Shown here in pieces: positions 48,502 to 59,104 of a stretch of 64,000 bases of DNA. The stretch is from assembly GCA_965208015.1 (NCBI GenBank), contig OZ242308.1, forward strand, positions 496,001 through 560,000, read 5' to 3'. The DNA comes from Bin87 sp965208015 (GTDB taxonomy: Bacteria; Chloroflexota; Dehalococcoidia; Lucifugimonadales; UBA3495). The stretch's first letter is position 1; each line of letters starts with the position of its first letter. Below the pieces are notes generated by a model. The model worked only from the letters and a program-made list of their open reading frames with translations. It had not been told where the DNA came from and ran no database searches. The position numbers and the translations under genes are program-made.

Positions 48502-50016
48502 GTGAGCACTTCAACTTCCAGCGAACTCTGGCAACTCTCCGTCGCCGAGGCATCCCGCCTCCTCGCCCAGCGCGAGATCAACAGCGTCGAGCTCACCGAC
48601 GCCTGCCTGCAACGCATCGAGGCGGTGGACGACCGGATATCCGCCTACATCACCGTTACCGCCGACCTCGCCCGCCAGCAGGCCGCCGACGCCGACCGCC
48701 GCATCGCCTCCGGAGACGCCGACCCTCTGACCGGCATCCCCATGCAGATCAAGGACCTGCTCTGCACCAACGGCATTCCCACCACCTGCGCCTCCGAGAT
48801 GCTGGCCGGATACATCCCCGTCTACGACGCCACCGCCGTGGCCCGTCTCCGCGAGCAGGGCGCCGTCCTGCTGGGCAAGGGCAATATGGACGAGTTCGGC
48901 ATGGGCTCCTCCACCGAGAACTCCGCCTTCTTTCCAACCCGCAACCCGTGGGACACCGGGCGCGTTCCCGGCGGAAGCAGCGGCGGCTCGGCGGCGGCGG
49001 TGGCGGCCGGCGCCGCTCCATTCGCCCTGGGCACCGATACCGGCGGCAGCATCCGCCAGCCGGCGTCCTTCTGCGGCGTCACCGGCCTCAAGCCCACCTA
49101 CGGCCGTGTGAGCCGCTACGGCCTCGTGGCCTACGCATCCTCGCTGGACCAGGTCGGCCCCCTCGCCCGCGACGCCGCTGACTGTGCCCTGGTCCTGCAG
49201 ACCATCGCCGGCCACGACCCCCGCGACGCCACCTCGCTGCCCGATCCCGTCCCCGACTACTCGGCCGCGCTCACCGGCGACATCTCCGGCCTGCGCCTCG
49301 GCGTGCCCAGCGAGTACTTCGCCGAGGGCCCGGGGTCAGATGGAATGGATGGTGGCGTCCGTGCCGCCGTCACCGCCGCCATCGACCGGCTTGCCGCCCT
49401 GGGCGCCGAGATCCGCGAGGTCTCCCTGCCCACCACCGAGTACGCCCTGGCCTGCTACTACATCATCGCCCCCTCCGAGTGCTCCGCCAACCTCGCCCGC
49501 TACGACGGCGTCAAGTACGGCTACTCTTATCAAGGGGACGGTCGGGACGACGGCGACATGTGGGAGGCCATGGAGCGCACCCGACAGCACGGCTTCGGCC
49601 CCGAGGTCAAGCGCCGCATCATGCTGGGCGCCTTCGCCCTCTCGTCCGGCTACTACGACGCCTACTACCACAAGGCCCAGCAGGTGCGCACCCTCATCCG
49701 GCAGGACTTCGCCCGCGTCTTCCAGGAGGTCGACGCCCTGGCCGCTCCCGTCTCGCCAGTGGTGGCCTTCCCCATCGGCGAGCGCGCCGACGACCCCGTC
49801 CGCATGTACCTCGTCGACGTCTACACCCTTCCCGTCAACATGGCCGGCCTCCCCGCCATGTCCGTCCCCTGCGGCTTCGCGCGTTCTAATTCCGATCAGG
49901 GATTGCCGGTGGGCCTCCAGCTGATCGGCCCCCACCTGGCGGAGGGCTGCCTCCTCAACATCGCCCACACTTACCAACAGGCAACGCAGTGGCACCGGGA
50001 GCGTCCGGAGGTCTAA
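48502..50016 (+). CDS. gatA: Asp-tRNA(Asn)/Glu-tRNA(Gln) amidotransferase subunit A
   Basis: 504 residues from GTG 48502 (GGAGGA upstream). The amidase signature has Lys in MQIKDLLCT and Ser-cisSer in GGSSGGSAAAVAAG...TDTGGSIRQPA. It releases ammonia from glutamine for transfer to mischarged tRNA. A short extra PGSDG sits after EYFAEG in an otherwise ordinary protein. Co-transcribed with gatC. Confidence 0.96.
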   Translation: MSTSTSSELWQLSVAEASRLLAQREINSVELTDACLQRIEAVDDRISAYITVTADLARQQAADADRRIASGDADPLTGIPMQIKDLLCTNGIPTTCASEMLAGYIPVYDATAVARLREQGAVLLGKGNMDEFGMGSSTENSAFFPTRNPWDTGRVPGGSSGGSAAAVAAGAAPFALGTDTGGSIRQPASFCGVTGLKPTYGRVSRYGLVAYASSLDQVGPLARDAADCALVLQTIAGHDPRDATSLPDPVPDYSAALTGDISGLRLGVPSEYFAEGPGSDGMDGGVRAAVTAAIDRLAALGAEIREVSLPTTEYALACYYIIAPSECSANLARYDGVKYGYSYQGDGRDDGDMWEAMERTRQHGFGPEVKRRIMLGAFALSSGYYDAYYHKAQQVRTLIRQDFARVFQEVDALAAPVSPVVAFPIGERADDPVRMYLVDVYTLPVNMAGLPAMSVPCGFARSNSDQGLPVGLQLIGPHLAEGCLLNIAHTYQQATQWHRERPEV

Positions 50017-50070
50017 CGTCGCGCGGCCGGCCATCCCCCACCGGGGCCGGTGGTCCCTGCTTGGAATGTT

Positions 50071-50135
50071 AATTGCACCGTAATTGCGACAAATGCGACA
50101 TTAATTGCACCGCAATTGCACCGCAATTGCACCAT
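50071..50135. repeat. Tandem 11-nt AATTGCACCGC repeat array
   Basis: Six head-to-tail units, 11, 11, 10, 11, 11 and 11 nt (aattgcaccgt, aattgcgacaa, atgcgacatt, aattgcaccgc twice, aattgcaccat), between gatA and the AlbA_2 gene. One helical turn per unit. Confidence 0.75.
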
Positions 50136-50145
50136 AAATGGCGAT

Positions 50146-51536
50146 TCAGGCCAGCTGCCATCTGAAAGCACGGCCTTGGCCGGATGTGGTTACAAGGTTT
50201 AACTCTTTTAAAGTTGACAGGTCGCGTTGTACTTGCCGTCGTGTAGCGTCCTTCTCAAGATAAGCGAGTATCTCCCGCAACGCCAACCCTGTGCTGGATT
50301 CGTTCAGCAACGCAAGTATGCCTCTCTGCCGCTCGGTAAGGTCATGCTCCACCCGAAGTGGTGGCACATAGCGACTGGGGCGGAAGCGGACGGTAACGGA
50401 GTCGAAGCCGTCTTCAATTTCCGGGTGGGGCAGGCCGGCGGCGGTGGTTAGCTGCGCCATCTTAATCGTTCCCCGTCCCCACTGTTCAATGATCCCACGC
50501 CGGTAGAACGCATTGGCAATCAGCGGATTCCAAGGCCGCGATTCGTGGGATAGGAAAAGCAATTCCGGCGTCAGACCGAAGTGCAGTGTGCCGATTGAGG
50601 TAATTTCTAGGCGGTCGTCGTAAATGCCAACGCCCACCGATCCACCGCCGCTCGTGTAATCGCGGTGGCAAAAGGCGTTGGCTAAAGCTTCGCGCAGCGC
50701 CAACGGTGGGTACAAAGGCTCGTCCTGACGCACGAAAGAAGATTGCACAATGCGCCCCGCTATGGGCAGATGCTCCTGTATAAAACGTTCCGCTTGGGTT
50801 AGCAGCGTAAAGGCGTTGCCGCGGAATTGCCGGTTGTCCAGAAACTCCGTACGGTCAATACCTTGGAAACGGGCAACTCTCAATAGACACTGCGTCCACT
50901 CGGCTGCGACGCGCCGGTTGTTCCCAAACAACGCGACGGCGGCCCGCAGCAATGCGCCGTCCTTGATTAGGCCCATGCCCAACAGTAAATCCTCAGGGTC
51001 GGTAGTCCCGGGATCGCCTCTGCTCATCCTGATCGATTCGACGACTGTACGACGGAGCTCGTCAAGGTCCAGATCGTCAATTGACCAGCCGACGGCCGGT
51101 TGGTTTTCCCAACGCTCCTCGTTGTGCATCCGTTCAAGCAAAGTTTGGCTATACTCTTCCTGCGTCATACGCCGGGTGGTATTGCCGACTCTGCGGTAAG
51201 GGATGTTTTTGTGGGCGTAAGGCCGCATTGCTCCACGGCTGACTCGTATCATCAGCACCGTTTTGCCATCTCCCAGGGGAACTGGGTCTATGGTGGGGAA
51301 AACGGGCGGGTCAATATTTTGCAACTCCGCCGCCACTCGCTCAATCGTGCCGTCGCCCACATCCTGGCGACGACGGTTCCGTCCTCGGCAACGCCAATCA
51401 GCGCGACGCCCCCGCGATGATTCAGCATGGCGCAGATAGTTTTGGCGGCCTCGACCCGTTCGCCGGTGGTCTTTTTGAACTCCAGCGTTTCGGATTCTCC
51501 CTGTGCGACGAGGTGGGCAATCTCAGCGGATATCAT
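50146..51536 (-). pseudogene. AlbA_2/winged-helix transcriptional regulator-like protein with apparent frameshift
   Basis: N-terminal AlbA_2-type domain MISAEIAHLVAQGESETLEFKKTTGERVEAAKTICAMLNHRGG, ALIGVAEDGTVV is in one frame (from ATG 51536, after AAGGAG). Near 51370 the frame shifts, and the rest (GDGTIERVAAELQNIDPPVFP..RREALANAFCHRDY, a RecG/AAA_4-like ATPase-fold region) continues to a winged helix (LTERQRGILALLNES..QVQRDLSTLKELNLV) ending at 50146. One missing G would restore the frame (VVGQDVGDGT). Either inactivated or a sequencing error. Probably a DNA-binding regulator. Confidence 0.75.
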
Positions 51537-51656
51537 CAGGGCTACGCTCCTTCCCTTGCCTGTGATCATTATACCCACTGGTGCCCAACGCAAGACTAAC
51601 GCCTCCCCTATGCTAAAATCCGCCCCATAACCACCCCCCTCCCCCGGAGGCCCGCC

Positions 51657-53072
<1,416 letters not shown>

Positions 53073-53869
53073 CCCGCCACCTCCTCCACCCTGTCATTGC
53101 CCCTCCTCCCTTCTGTCATTGCGAGCGCAGCGCGGCAATCCCGTCGCCCCAACCCGCCATCCTTGCCCTCTCCCGTCATTCCGGCGAAAGCCGGAATCCA
53201 CCCTGACGCGTACCTAGTTTACGGCTGGGAGACGTCAGAATCAGGATTTTCAAGATTTGGGGATTATCAGGATTTGAACCGTTCCGTGATGGAGACTGCC
53301 CAATCCTGAAATCCCGCAAATCCTAATTCAGACATCTTCCGGTAATCAAATAAATCCCGTCTATCCTGTCCATCTATGCCAATTCACCCCTTGCCCGCTA
53401 TAGAACTCCTGTACTATCATGCATCTCGCAGGTGATTGTCCCTTTACGACCAGGTTCCGAGAATACACGGCCAACCCCATCAGCATCCAAGTCGCTACCG
53501 GCATTCGCAGGAGACTGTCCCCGATCAGACTAATCGGAGCAGTCCCCTCGGCCACCGCGTCCGCCACAACGCGCCATGCCCGAGCCCCTGCCCGGTGTTC
53601 ATGGAAAATGAGAGCGAAAAACCTAGCGCAAATCCTCCGGCCGTAGGGCTGATCACTTCCCGGAACCTGGTCATCAACAACCATTCCACAAATCACCTGT
53701 CACCTGCAACAACCAATCCCCAATCGCCTGCAAAAATCCAATCTCACGAGACCGTCATTCCGGCGAAAGAACGTCACCCCGTACTTGATACGGGTCCGGA
53801 ATCCATCCCGTCCATCCTGGGCATCCATGCAAAACCGGGACGCACCCAAACCCATCGGAGGCAATCATC
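53073..53869. repeat. Long repeat-rich gap
   Basis: Families C (53095-53145), B (53176-53200), full A (53234-53333), D (about 53355-53385) and a composite B with nested CCCCGTA-CTTGA-TACGGG (53755-53800), then D (53805-53834). The intervening 53400-53750 is unrecognised and unlikely coding. Confidence 0.7.
53234..53333. repeat. Family A palindromic repeat
   Basis: Full copy with a somewhat decayed right arm (AAATCCTAATTCAGAC). Confidence 0.8.
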
Positions 53870-54559
53870 ATGGGCAGTGTCCTGCACCATCAGACCCAGG
53901 CCCGGCGCTTTCTGTCCCTGGCCCGATCCGACCTCAACGCCGGCGACTGCGCCCGCGCCGCCAACGCCCTGGCCCGGGCCGCGTCCCACGCCGCCACCGC
54001 CGCCGCGGTGGAGTGGATCTGGATTAACCGTTACACCCGCCGCCGGCTGACCAACTACCTCTTCCGCATGGCGGCAGAGGGCCGGATCTCGAATGGCGGG
54101 GTGAAAACCTTCCGCAACATCTACCATCTCCCCCGCCGCTTGGCCGCAGCCGACCCCGATGAGGCCCGCCGCCTGTGCCGACAGGCCCGGAACCGCGTGT
54201 CCGCGTTGATCCGCTCCATTGAGGGCGCCATCGCCGGCCGGCCGGTCACCGGCCGCGCTCGCCGTCCCCCGCGACCTCCGTCGCGTCCTCTGCCCCGGTC
54301 CGTGAGCGAGATTATGGCTCTGCCCAACTTCAACGAGATCGCCCGGACCTCCGACCTGTCCCGGTCACCGCTGGCCCGTCTCCCTGATCACCACAACTTC
54401 TACGCCCGCGGCCTCACTCCCGGTCCCTGTCCCTGTCACCCGGCCGACCTGACCCTCCGCGGCAACCCCTCCTCCATCGAGCTTTCGCCCCTCTGGAAAC
54501 GCGCCCTGGAACACACCTTCCACGTCAAATTCCCCGACACCATCCCCGTCCACCTGTAA
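53870..54559 (+). CDS. Hypothetical protein, possibly HEPN-like N-terminus
   Basis: 229 residues. The N-terminal helical part (ARRFLSLARSDLNAGDCARAANALARAASHAATAAAVEW) resembles HEPN-type helices. The C-terminal half is Pro/Arg-rich and then GLTPGPCPCHP..LSPLWKRALEHTFHVKFP. GGAGG before the ATG. No family or function can be given. Confidence 0.6.
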   Translation: MGSVLHHQTQARRFLSLARSDLNAGDCARAANALARAASHAATAAAVEWIWINRYTRRRLTNYLFRMAAEGRISNGGVKTFRNIYHLPRRLAAADPDEARRLCRQARNRVSALIRSIEGAIAGRPVTGRARRPPRPPSRPLPRSVSEIMALPNFNEIARTSDLSRSPLARLPDHHNFYARGLTPGPCPCHPADLTLRGNPSSIELSPLWKRALEHTFHVKFPDTIPVHL

Positions 54560-54854
54560 AAGCCCTCTCCCCTTGCGGGAGAGGGTTGGGTGAGGGGTAT
54601 CGCTCGTTGCTGAAGCGTCATTGCGGCCCCGCACTTGACGCTGGCTCCAACTGTCATTGCGAGCGCAGCGTGGCAATCTCGTTGCTGGAGGCGCCATTCT
54701 TCAGGCAACGAGACCTCCATCACCGAACGGCTCCAATCCTGATAATCCTTAAATCCCGAAAATAACGTCACCCCGTACTTGATACGGGGCCTGCTTCTGA
54801 CAATTCCCCGAGCGTCAGGATTTTCACGCCGCAATAATATCAGCCAATATGATA
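54560..54854. repeat. Repeat-filled gap before the SBP cluster
   Basis: Family F (54563-54598), C (54652-54682), and family A right half with nested palindrome (54732-54801). The promoter of the first SBP follows. Confidence 0.7.
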
Positions 54855-54855
54855 A

Positions 54856-54884
54856 TTGACATCGCAAATTACCGATGGTAATTT
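54856..54884 (+). promoter_or_regulatory. Promoter and palindromic operator of SBP gene 1
   Basis: TTGACA (54856-54861), 17 nt, TAATTT (54879-54884). A perfect dyad AAATTACC-GAT-GGTAATTT (54866-54884) covers the spacer and -10. TGATAAT precedes the -35. Confidence 0.7.
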
Positions 54885-54954
54885 CTGGCCTGGAAACGAG
54901 TTAACGCGCCGAAATTGCGCAGTAATTCGTAAAATATTGGCCGGGAGTAATCAA

Positions 54955-56781
54955 ATGTCAGAACACAAAAGGTCCCGATTGGCGCGTTTCGCAATATTGA
55001 TACCGCTGGCGCTGGCTCTCGTCGCCGTCTGGGCTTGCGGCGGTAGCGCCGCCGAACCACAACAGCCGGCCGCCGCCCCTGCGGCCACCCAGGCCCCGGC
55101 TGCCCCTGCGCAGGCCGCCACCGCGGCCCCTGAGCCCACCGCCATGCCGGCCATGGCCGACGAGGCCAGCTATCTCCACCTGGCCGTCACCCCGCTGCCG
55201 CAGGACACCTTCTTCCCCTGGCTGGCCACCAGCAGCGGCCAACTCGTCTTCCGGCCCATGTGGGAGAACATCACCACCATCTCCCCCGAAACCGGCGTCT
55301 CCACCATACTGCCCCAGCTGGCCCGGGAGTGGGAGATGAGCCCCGACGCCAGCCAGTACACCTTCTACCTCCAGGAAGGCGTTGAGATGCACCACGGTTG
55401 GGGCGAGTTCACGGTCAAGGACGTCGTTCTCACCATCGACCAGCAGATGTCCGATCCCCTGGCCGGTTGCAAGGGTCCCCTGTCGCGGTTCATGGGCTTC
55501 GACTCCATGACCGAGATGGTCGATGCCGGCAAGATGGAAATCATTGACGACTACACCTTCCGGATGGACCTCGCCCAGCCCCAGGTGGACGTCGCCGACT
55601 GGTGGTTCAACATCCTGGTGATCCCCTGTGCCGCCGTGCGCAGCTCCGCCCAGCACGCCGAAGAAGGCGACGCCATGTTCGAGACCGGCCCGGCCGGCAC
55701 CGGCGCCTTCCAGTTCGTGAACCGCGAACTCAAGGAGTACACCGAGTACGAGGCGGTGCCCTACGACCACTGGCGCGTGAACCCCGAGTTCGACCGGCTG
55801 CGGATCAGCACCACCCCCGAGGACCTGACCCGTCTGGCCATGCTGCTCACCGGCGAGGCCAACATGGTGGACGTGCCCAAGGTGCTGCACCAGCAGGCCG
55901 TCGACGAGGGCATGGAGATCTTCGAGAGCCCGCTGCCCTCCGTCGGCCTTTCCCTCTTCCCGCTGGGTCAGTACTACGTCAGCCAGGTCAACTGGAACCC
56001 CGACACCGAGCCGTGGAACGCTCCCGGAGAAACGGGCAACAAGGTCAGGGAGGCGCTGAACCGCGCCATCAACCGCGAACAGATCATCAACGAGCTGTTC
56101 AAGGGCCGCGGCGAACCCATGTACAACACTATCTTTCACCAGTCCCTTGAGGGCTGGAATCCCCGCTGGGAAGAGGAGTTCGACGAGAGGTATGGCTACG
56201 ATCTGGAGCGGGCCAAGGAACTGCTGGACGAGGCCGGCTACCCCGGCGATAACGGGCAGAACCGCTTCTACATGGAGGTGTACCAGACCAGCTTGCCCGG
56301 CCTGCCGGAGACCATCGAGGTGGCGCAGACCGTGGCCCAATCCTTTGAGGACATCGGCATCCAGGTGAAGCTGGTGGAAGTGGAATTCGCCCGGGCCCTG
56401 GACGCCTTCCGCGACCAGCATGACGCCCACTTCATCCTGCCCGCGCGGCAGACCATCCGCCAGATCAACGCCAACACGCGCATCTACTACTACACCGGGC
56501 CCACCGACCCCGAACTGGGGCGGCCCACCGGAGGCGTCCTGTACATGGAGGGCCAGCTGTACGACGACACCTACGAAAAGTTGCTGGTGGAAACCGATCC
56601 CCAGGTCCGCCACGAGCTCATCCAGAAAATGGGCGACGACATTTACGACACCTACCGTACCATCCCCGTCGTGAACATCCGCTCAACGTTGGTGGCCAAT
56701 CCGGAGGAGGTGGCAGAGTACAAGTTCGGCAGCCTCACCGGCGTCTTCGGCCATTTGGAGTACGCCAAACGGGCCCGGTAG
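54955..56781 (+). CDS. Family 5 solute-binding lipoprotein (peptide/nickel-type), copy 1
   Basis: 608 residues. Lipobox LVAVWACGG (Cys about 27), an Ala/Pro/Gln linker, then the SBP_bac_5 fold (HLAVTPLPQDTFFPWLATSS, FTVKDVVLTIDQQM, YTFRMDLAQPQVDV, ALNRAINREQIINELFKGRGEPMYNTIFH, EVEFARALDAFRDQHDAHFI). ATG 54955 follows GGGAG. Periplasm-equivalent binding protein of an ABC importer; ligand unknown, permease genes not here. First of four paralogues. Confidence 0.92.
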   Translation: MSEHKRSRLARFAILIPLALALVAVWACGGSAAEPQQPAAAPAATQAPAAPAQAATAAPEPTAMPAMADEASYLHLAVTPLPQDTFFPWLATSSGQLVFRPMWENITTISPETGVSTILPQLAREWEMSPDASQYTFYLQEGVEMHHGWGEFTVKDVVLTIDQQMSDPLAGCKGPLSRFMGFDSMTEMVDAGKMEIIDDYTFRMDLAQPQVDVADWWFNILVIPCAAVRSSAQHAEEGDAMFETGPAGTGAFQFVNRELKEYTEYEAVPYDHWRVNPEFDRLRISTTPEDLTRLAMLLTGEANMVDVPKVLHQQAVDEGMEIFESPLPSVGLSLFPLGQYYVSQVNWNPDTEPWNAPGETGNKVREALNRAINREQIINELFKGRGEPMYNTIFHQSLEGWNPRWEEEFDERYGYDLERAKELLDEAGYPGDNGQNRFYMEVYQTSLPGLPETIEVAQTVAQSFEDIGIQVKLVEVEFARALDAFRDQHDAHFILPARQTIRQINANTRIYYYTGPTDPELGRPTGGVLYMEGQLYDDTYEKLLVETDPQVRHELIQKMGDDIYDTYRTIPVVNIRSTLVANPEEVAEYKFGSLTGVFGHLEYAKRAR

Positions 56782-56814
56782 CCGATCCCGAAATACGCCG
56801 CACCTGCGACATAA

Positions 56815-56848
56815 CGGGGCGTCGGTGGACCGGCGCCCCGATAGTTTT
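56815..56848 (+). terminator. Terminator after SBP gene 1
   Basis: CGGGGCG (56815-56821) / CGCCCCG (56834-56840) with an inner CGGT/ACCG stem, then ATAGTTTTC. Confidence 0.7.
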
Positions 56849-56903
56849 CGATCGCTGTTGGGGCAATTACTGAATGAATTCGTCAATAAAACATTGTGTA
56901 CCG

Positions 56904-56939
56904 CATGATATTAGAAATGCTCACTGATCTAATATCATG
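56904..56939. promoter_or_regulatory. Perfect 12-bp AT-rich dyad upstream of SBP gene 2
   Basis: CATGATATTAGA / TCTAATATCATG with a 12-nt loop, 50 nt upstream of the -35 of SBP2. No T-run follows, so a regulator site is likelier than a terminator. Confidence 0.5.
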
Positions 56940-56988
56940 TAAACGTAATGGGATGTTACTAACGAAGAAGTATCCAATAAAGTGATAA

Positions 56989-57017
56989 TTGACATCGTAA
57001 ATTGCCAGTGATACTGT
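56989..57017 (+). promoter_or_regulatory. Promoter of SBP gene 2
   Basis: TTGACA (56989-56994), 17 nt, TACTGT (57012-57017). TGATAAT overlaps its -35 as in the SBP1 promoter. Confidence 0.65.
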
Positions 57018-57087
57018 CTGCCGGGAAATGAAACGGCCTCAATTTTAAGGGAGGCCATTTCCAACCGAAACGGCAGGAGGTAACCCT

Positions 57088-58914
57088 ATGGCATTTTATC
57101 GTCCGGCTCGCTTGCCGAGAATCCTTGTTGCTTTGGCGCTGCTCTTATCCCTGGTAGCCATCTGGGCCTGTGGAGGATCCGAAGCCCCGGCACAACAGGC
57201 GCCCGCGCCGGCTGCAACCGCAGCGCCGGCCGCGCCCGCGCAAGCCGCCGCCACCGCCGCACCCGAACCCACCGCCATGCCGGCCATGGCCGACGAGGAC
57301 AGCTATCTCCACCTGGCCGTCACCCCGCTGCCCCAGGACACCTTCTTCCCCTGGCTGGCCACCAGCAGCGGTCACCTCCCCTTCCGGCCCATGTGGGAAA
57401 ACCTGACCACCATCTCCCCCGAGACCGGCGTCTCCACCATCCTGCCCCAGCTGGCCCGGGAATGGGACGTCAGCCCCGACGCCAGCGAGTACACCTTCCG
57501 CCTCCAGGAAGGGGTCCAGATGCACAACGGCTGGGGCGAGTTCACCGTCAAGGACGTCGTTCTCACCATCGACCAGCAGATGTCCGACCCGCTGGCCGGC
57601 TGCAAGTCGCCCCTCAAGCGGTTCATGGGCACCGACTCCATGACCGAGATGATCGAAAACGGCGGCGCCGAGATCATCGACGACTACACCTTCAAGATGA
57701 CCCTGGCCCAGCCCCAGGTGGACGTCGCCGACTGGTGGTTCAACATCCTGGTCGTTCCCTGCGCCGCCGTCCGCAGCGCCGCTCAGTATGAAGCCGAGGG
57801 CGACGCCATGTTCGAGACCGCCCCCTCCGGCACCGGCGGCTACCAGTTCGTCGATCGCGAGCTCAAGGAGTACACCGAGTACGAGGCCGTGCCTTACGAC
57901 CACTGGCGCGTCAACCCCGAGTTCAAGCGCCTGCGCATCACCACCGCCCCCGAGGACCTGACCCGCCTGGCCATGCTCCTCACCGGCGAGGCCAACATGG
58001 TCGACATCCCCAAGGTGCTGCACCAGCAGGCCATCGACGAGGGCATGGAGGTGTTCGAGAGCCCGCTGCCTTCGGTGGGACTGACCATCCTGCCCCTGGG
58101 ACAGTATTACAAGAGCGAGGTCAACTGGAACCCGGACACCGAGCCGTGGAACGCCCCGGGTGAGACCGGCTCTCTGGTCCGCGAGGCGCTGAACCGCGCC
58201 ATCAACCGGGAACAGATCATCAACGAGCTGTTCAAGGGTCGCGGCGAGCCCATGTACAACACCATCTTCCACGACTCCCTCGAAGGCTGGAACCCCCGTT
58301 GGGCCGAAGAGTTCGACGAGAAGTACGGCTACGACCCGGAACGGGCCAAGGAACTGCTCGACCAGGCCGGCTTCCCCGGCGACAACGGCCAGAACCGCTT
58401 CGCCATGGAGGTCTACCAGTCCAGCCTGCCCGGCCTGCCGGAGACCATCGAGGTTTCGCAGACAGTGGCCCAGTCCTTCCAGGACATCGGCATCGACGCC
58501 AAGCTGGTCGAGGTGGAGTTCGCCCGCGCGCTGGACGCCTTCCGCGACCGCCACGACGCCCACTTCATCCTCCCCGTGCGCCAGACCATCCGGCAGATCA
58601 ACGCCAACGCCCGCATCTACTACTACACCGGCGAGACCAACCCGGAGACTGGCCTCCCCAACGGCGGCGTGCTCTATATGGAAGACCAGCTCTACGACGA
58701 CACCTACGAGCAGCTCCTGATCGAGACCGACCCGCAGGTGCGCAACGAGATCATCATGAAGATGGGTGACGACATCTACGACACCTACCGCACCATCCCC
58801 ATCGTCAACATCCGCTCCACCCTCGTGGTGAACCCCGACGAGGTGGCCGAGTACAAGTTCGGCAGCCTCACCGGCGTCTTCGGCCACCTGGAGTACGCCA
58901 AGCGCGCCCAGTAG
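57088..58914 (+). CDS. Family 5 solute-binding lipoprotein, copy 2
   Basis: 608 residues, highly similar to copy 1 along its length (same PLPQDTFFPWLATSSGH, PLAGCKSPLKRFMG, AINREQIINELFKGRG, FGSLTGVFGHLEYAKRAQ). Lipobox LVAIWACGG. AGGAGG upstream. Own promoter and terminator. Confidence 0.92.
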   Translation: MAFYRPARLPRILVALALLLSLVAIWACGGSEAPAQQAPAPAATAAPAAPAQAAATAAPEPTAMPAMADEDSYLHLAVTPLPQDTFFPWLATSSGHLPFRPMWENLTTISPETGVSTILPQLAREWDVSPDASEYTFRLQEGVQMHNGWGEFTVKDVVLTIDQQMSDPLAGCKSPLKRFMGTDSMTEMIENGGAEIIDDYTFKMTLAQPQVDVADWWFNILVVPCAAVRSAAQYEAEGDAMFETAPSGTGGYQFVDRELKEYTEYEAVPYDHWRVNPEFKRLRITTAPEDLTRLAMLLTGEANMVDIPKVLHQQAIDEGMEVFESPLPSVGLTILPLGQYYKSEVNWNPDTEPWNAPGETGSLVREALNRAINREQIINELFKGRGEPMYNTIFHDSLEGWNPRWAEEFDEKYGYDPERAKELLDQAGFPGDNGQNRFAMEVYQSSLPGLPETIEVSQTVAQSFQDIGIDAKLVEVEFARALDAFRDRHDAHFILPVRQTIRQINANARIYYYTGETNPETGLPNGGVLYMEDQLYDDTYEQLLIETDPQVRNEIIMKMGDDIYDTYRTIPIVNIRSTLVVNPDEVAEYKFGSLTGVFGHLEYAKRAQ

Positions 58915-58942
58915 CCGCACCGCGACACTCAACGACCCTTGC

Positions 58943-58975
58943 GGGACGGAATTCGTAATTCCGTCCCATTTTTGT
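58943..58975 (+). terminator. Strong terminator after SBP gene 2
   Basis: 11-bp stem GGGACGGAATT (58943-58953) / AATTCCGTCCC (58957-58967), loop CGT, then ATTTTTG. Confidence 0.85.
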
Positions 58976-59014
58976 TGTGCTTTATTTCACAAACATATTT
59001 GATGATAACGATTA

Positions 59015-59043
59015 TTGACACTATAAATGAGATTTGATAACGT
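59015..59043 (+). promoter_or_regulatory. Promoter of SBP gene 3
   Basis: TTGACA (59015-59020), 17 nt, TAACGT (59038-59043). TGATAACGATTATTGA (59003-59018) overlapping the -35 resembles a 7-1-7 dyad of Fur-box type (11 of 14 arm positions match TGATAAT-n-ATTATCA). Confidence 0.55.
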
Positions 59044-59104
59044 TTTGCGGAACAATGGAGATCGCGTACTGCGCGATCAGGCGACAAACGATGGAGGTGT
59101 GACG

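Noticed and set aside
53361..53696. Minus-strand reading frame in the asnS-SBP gap
   Set aside because: No ribosome site, no recognised domain and it ends in repeat sequence; cannot be supported as a gene.
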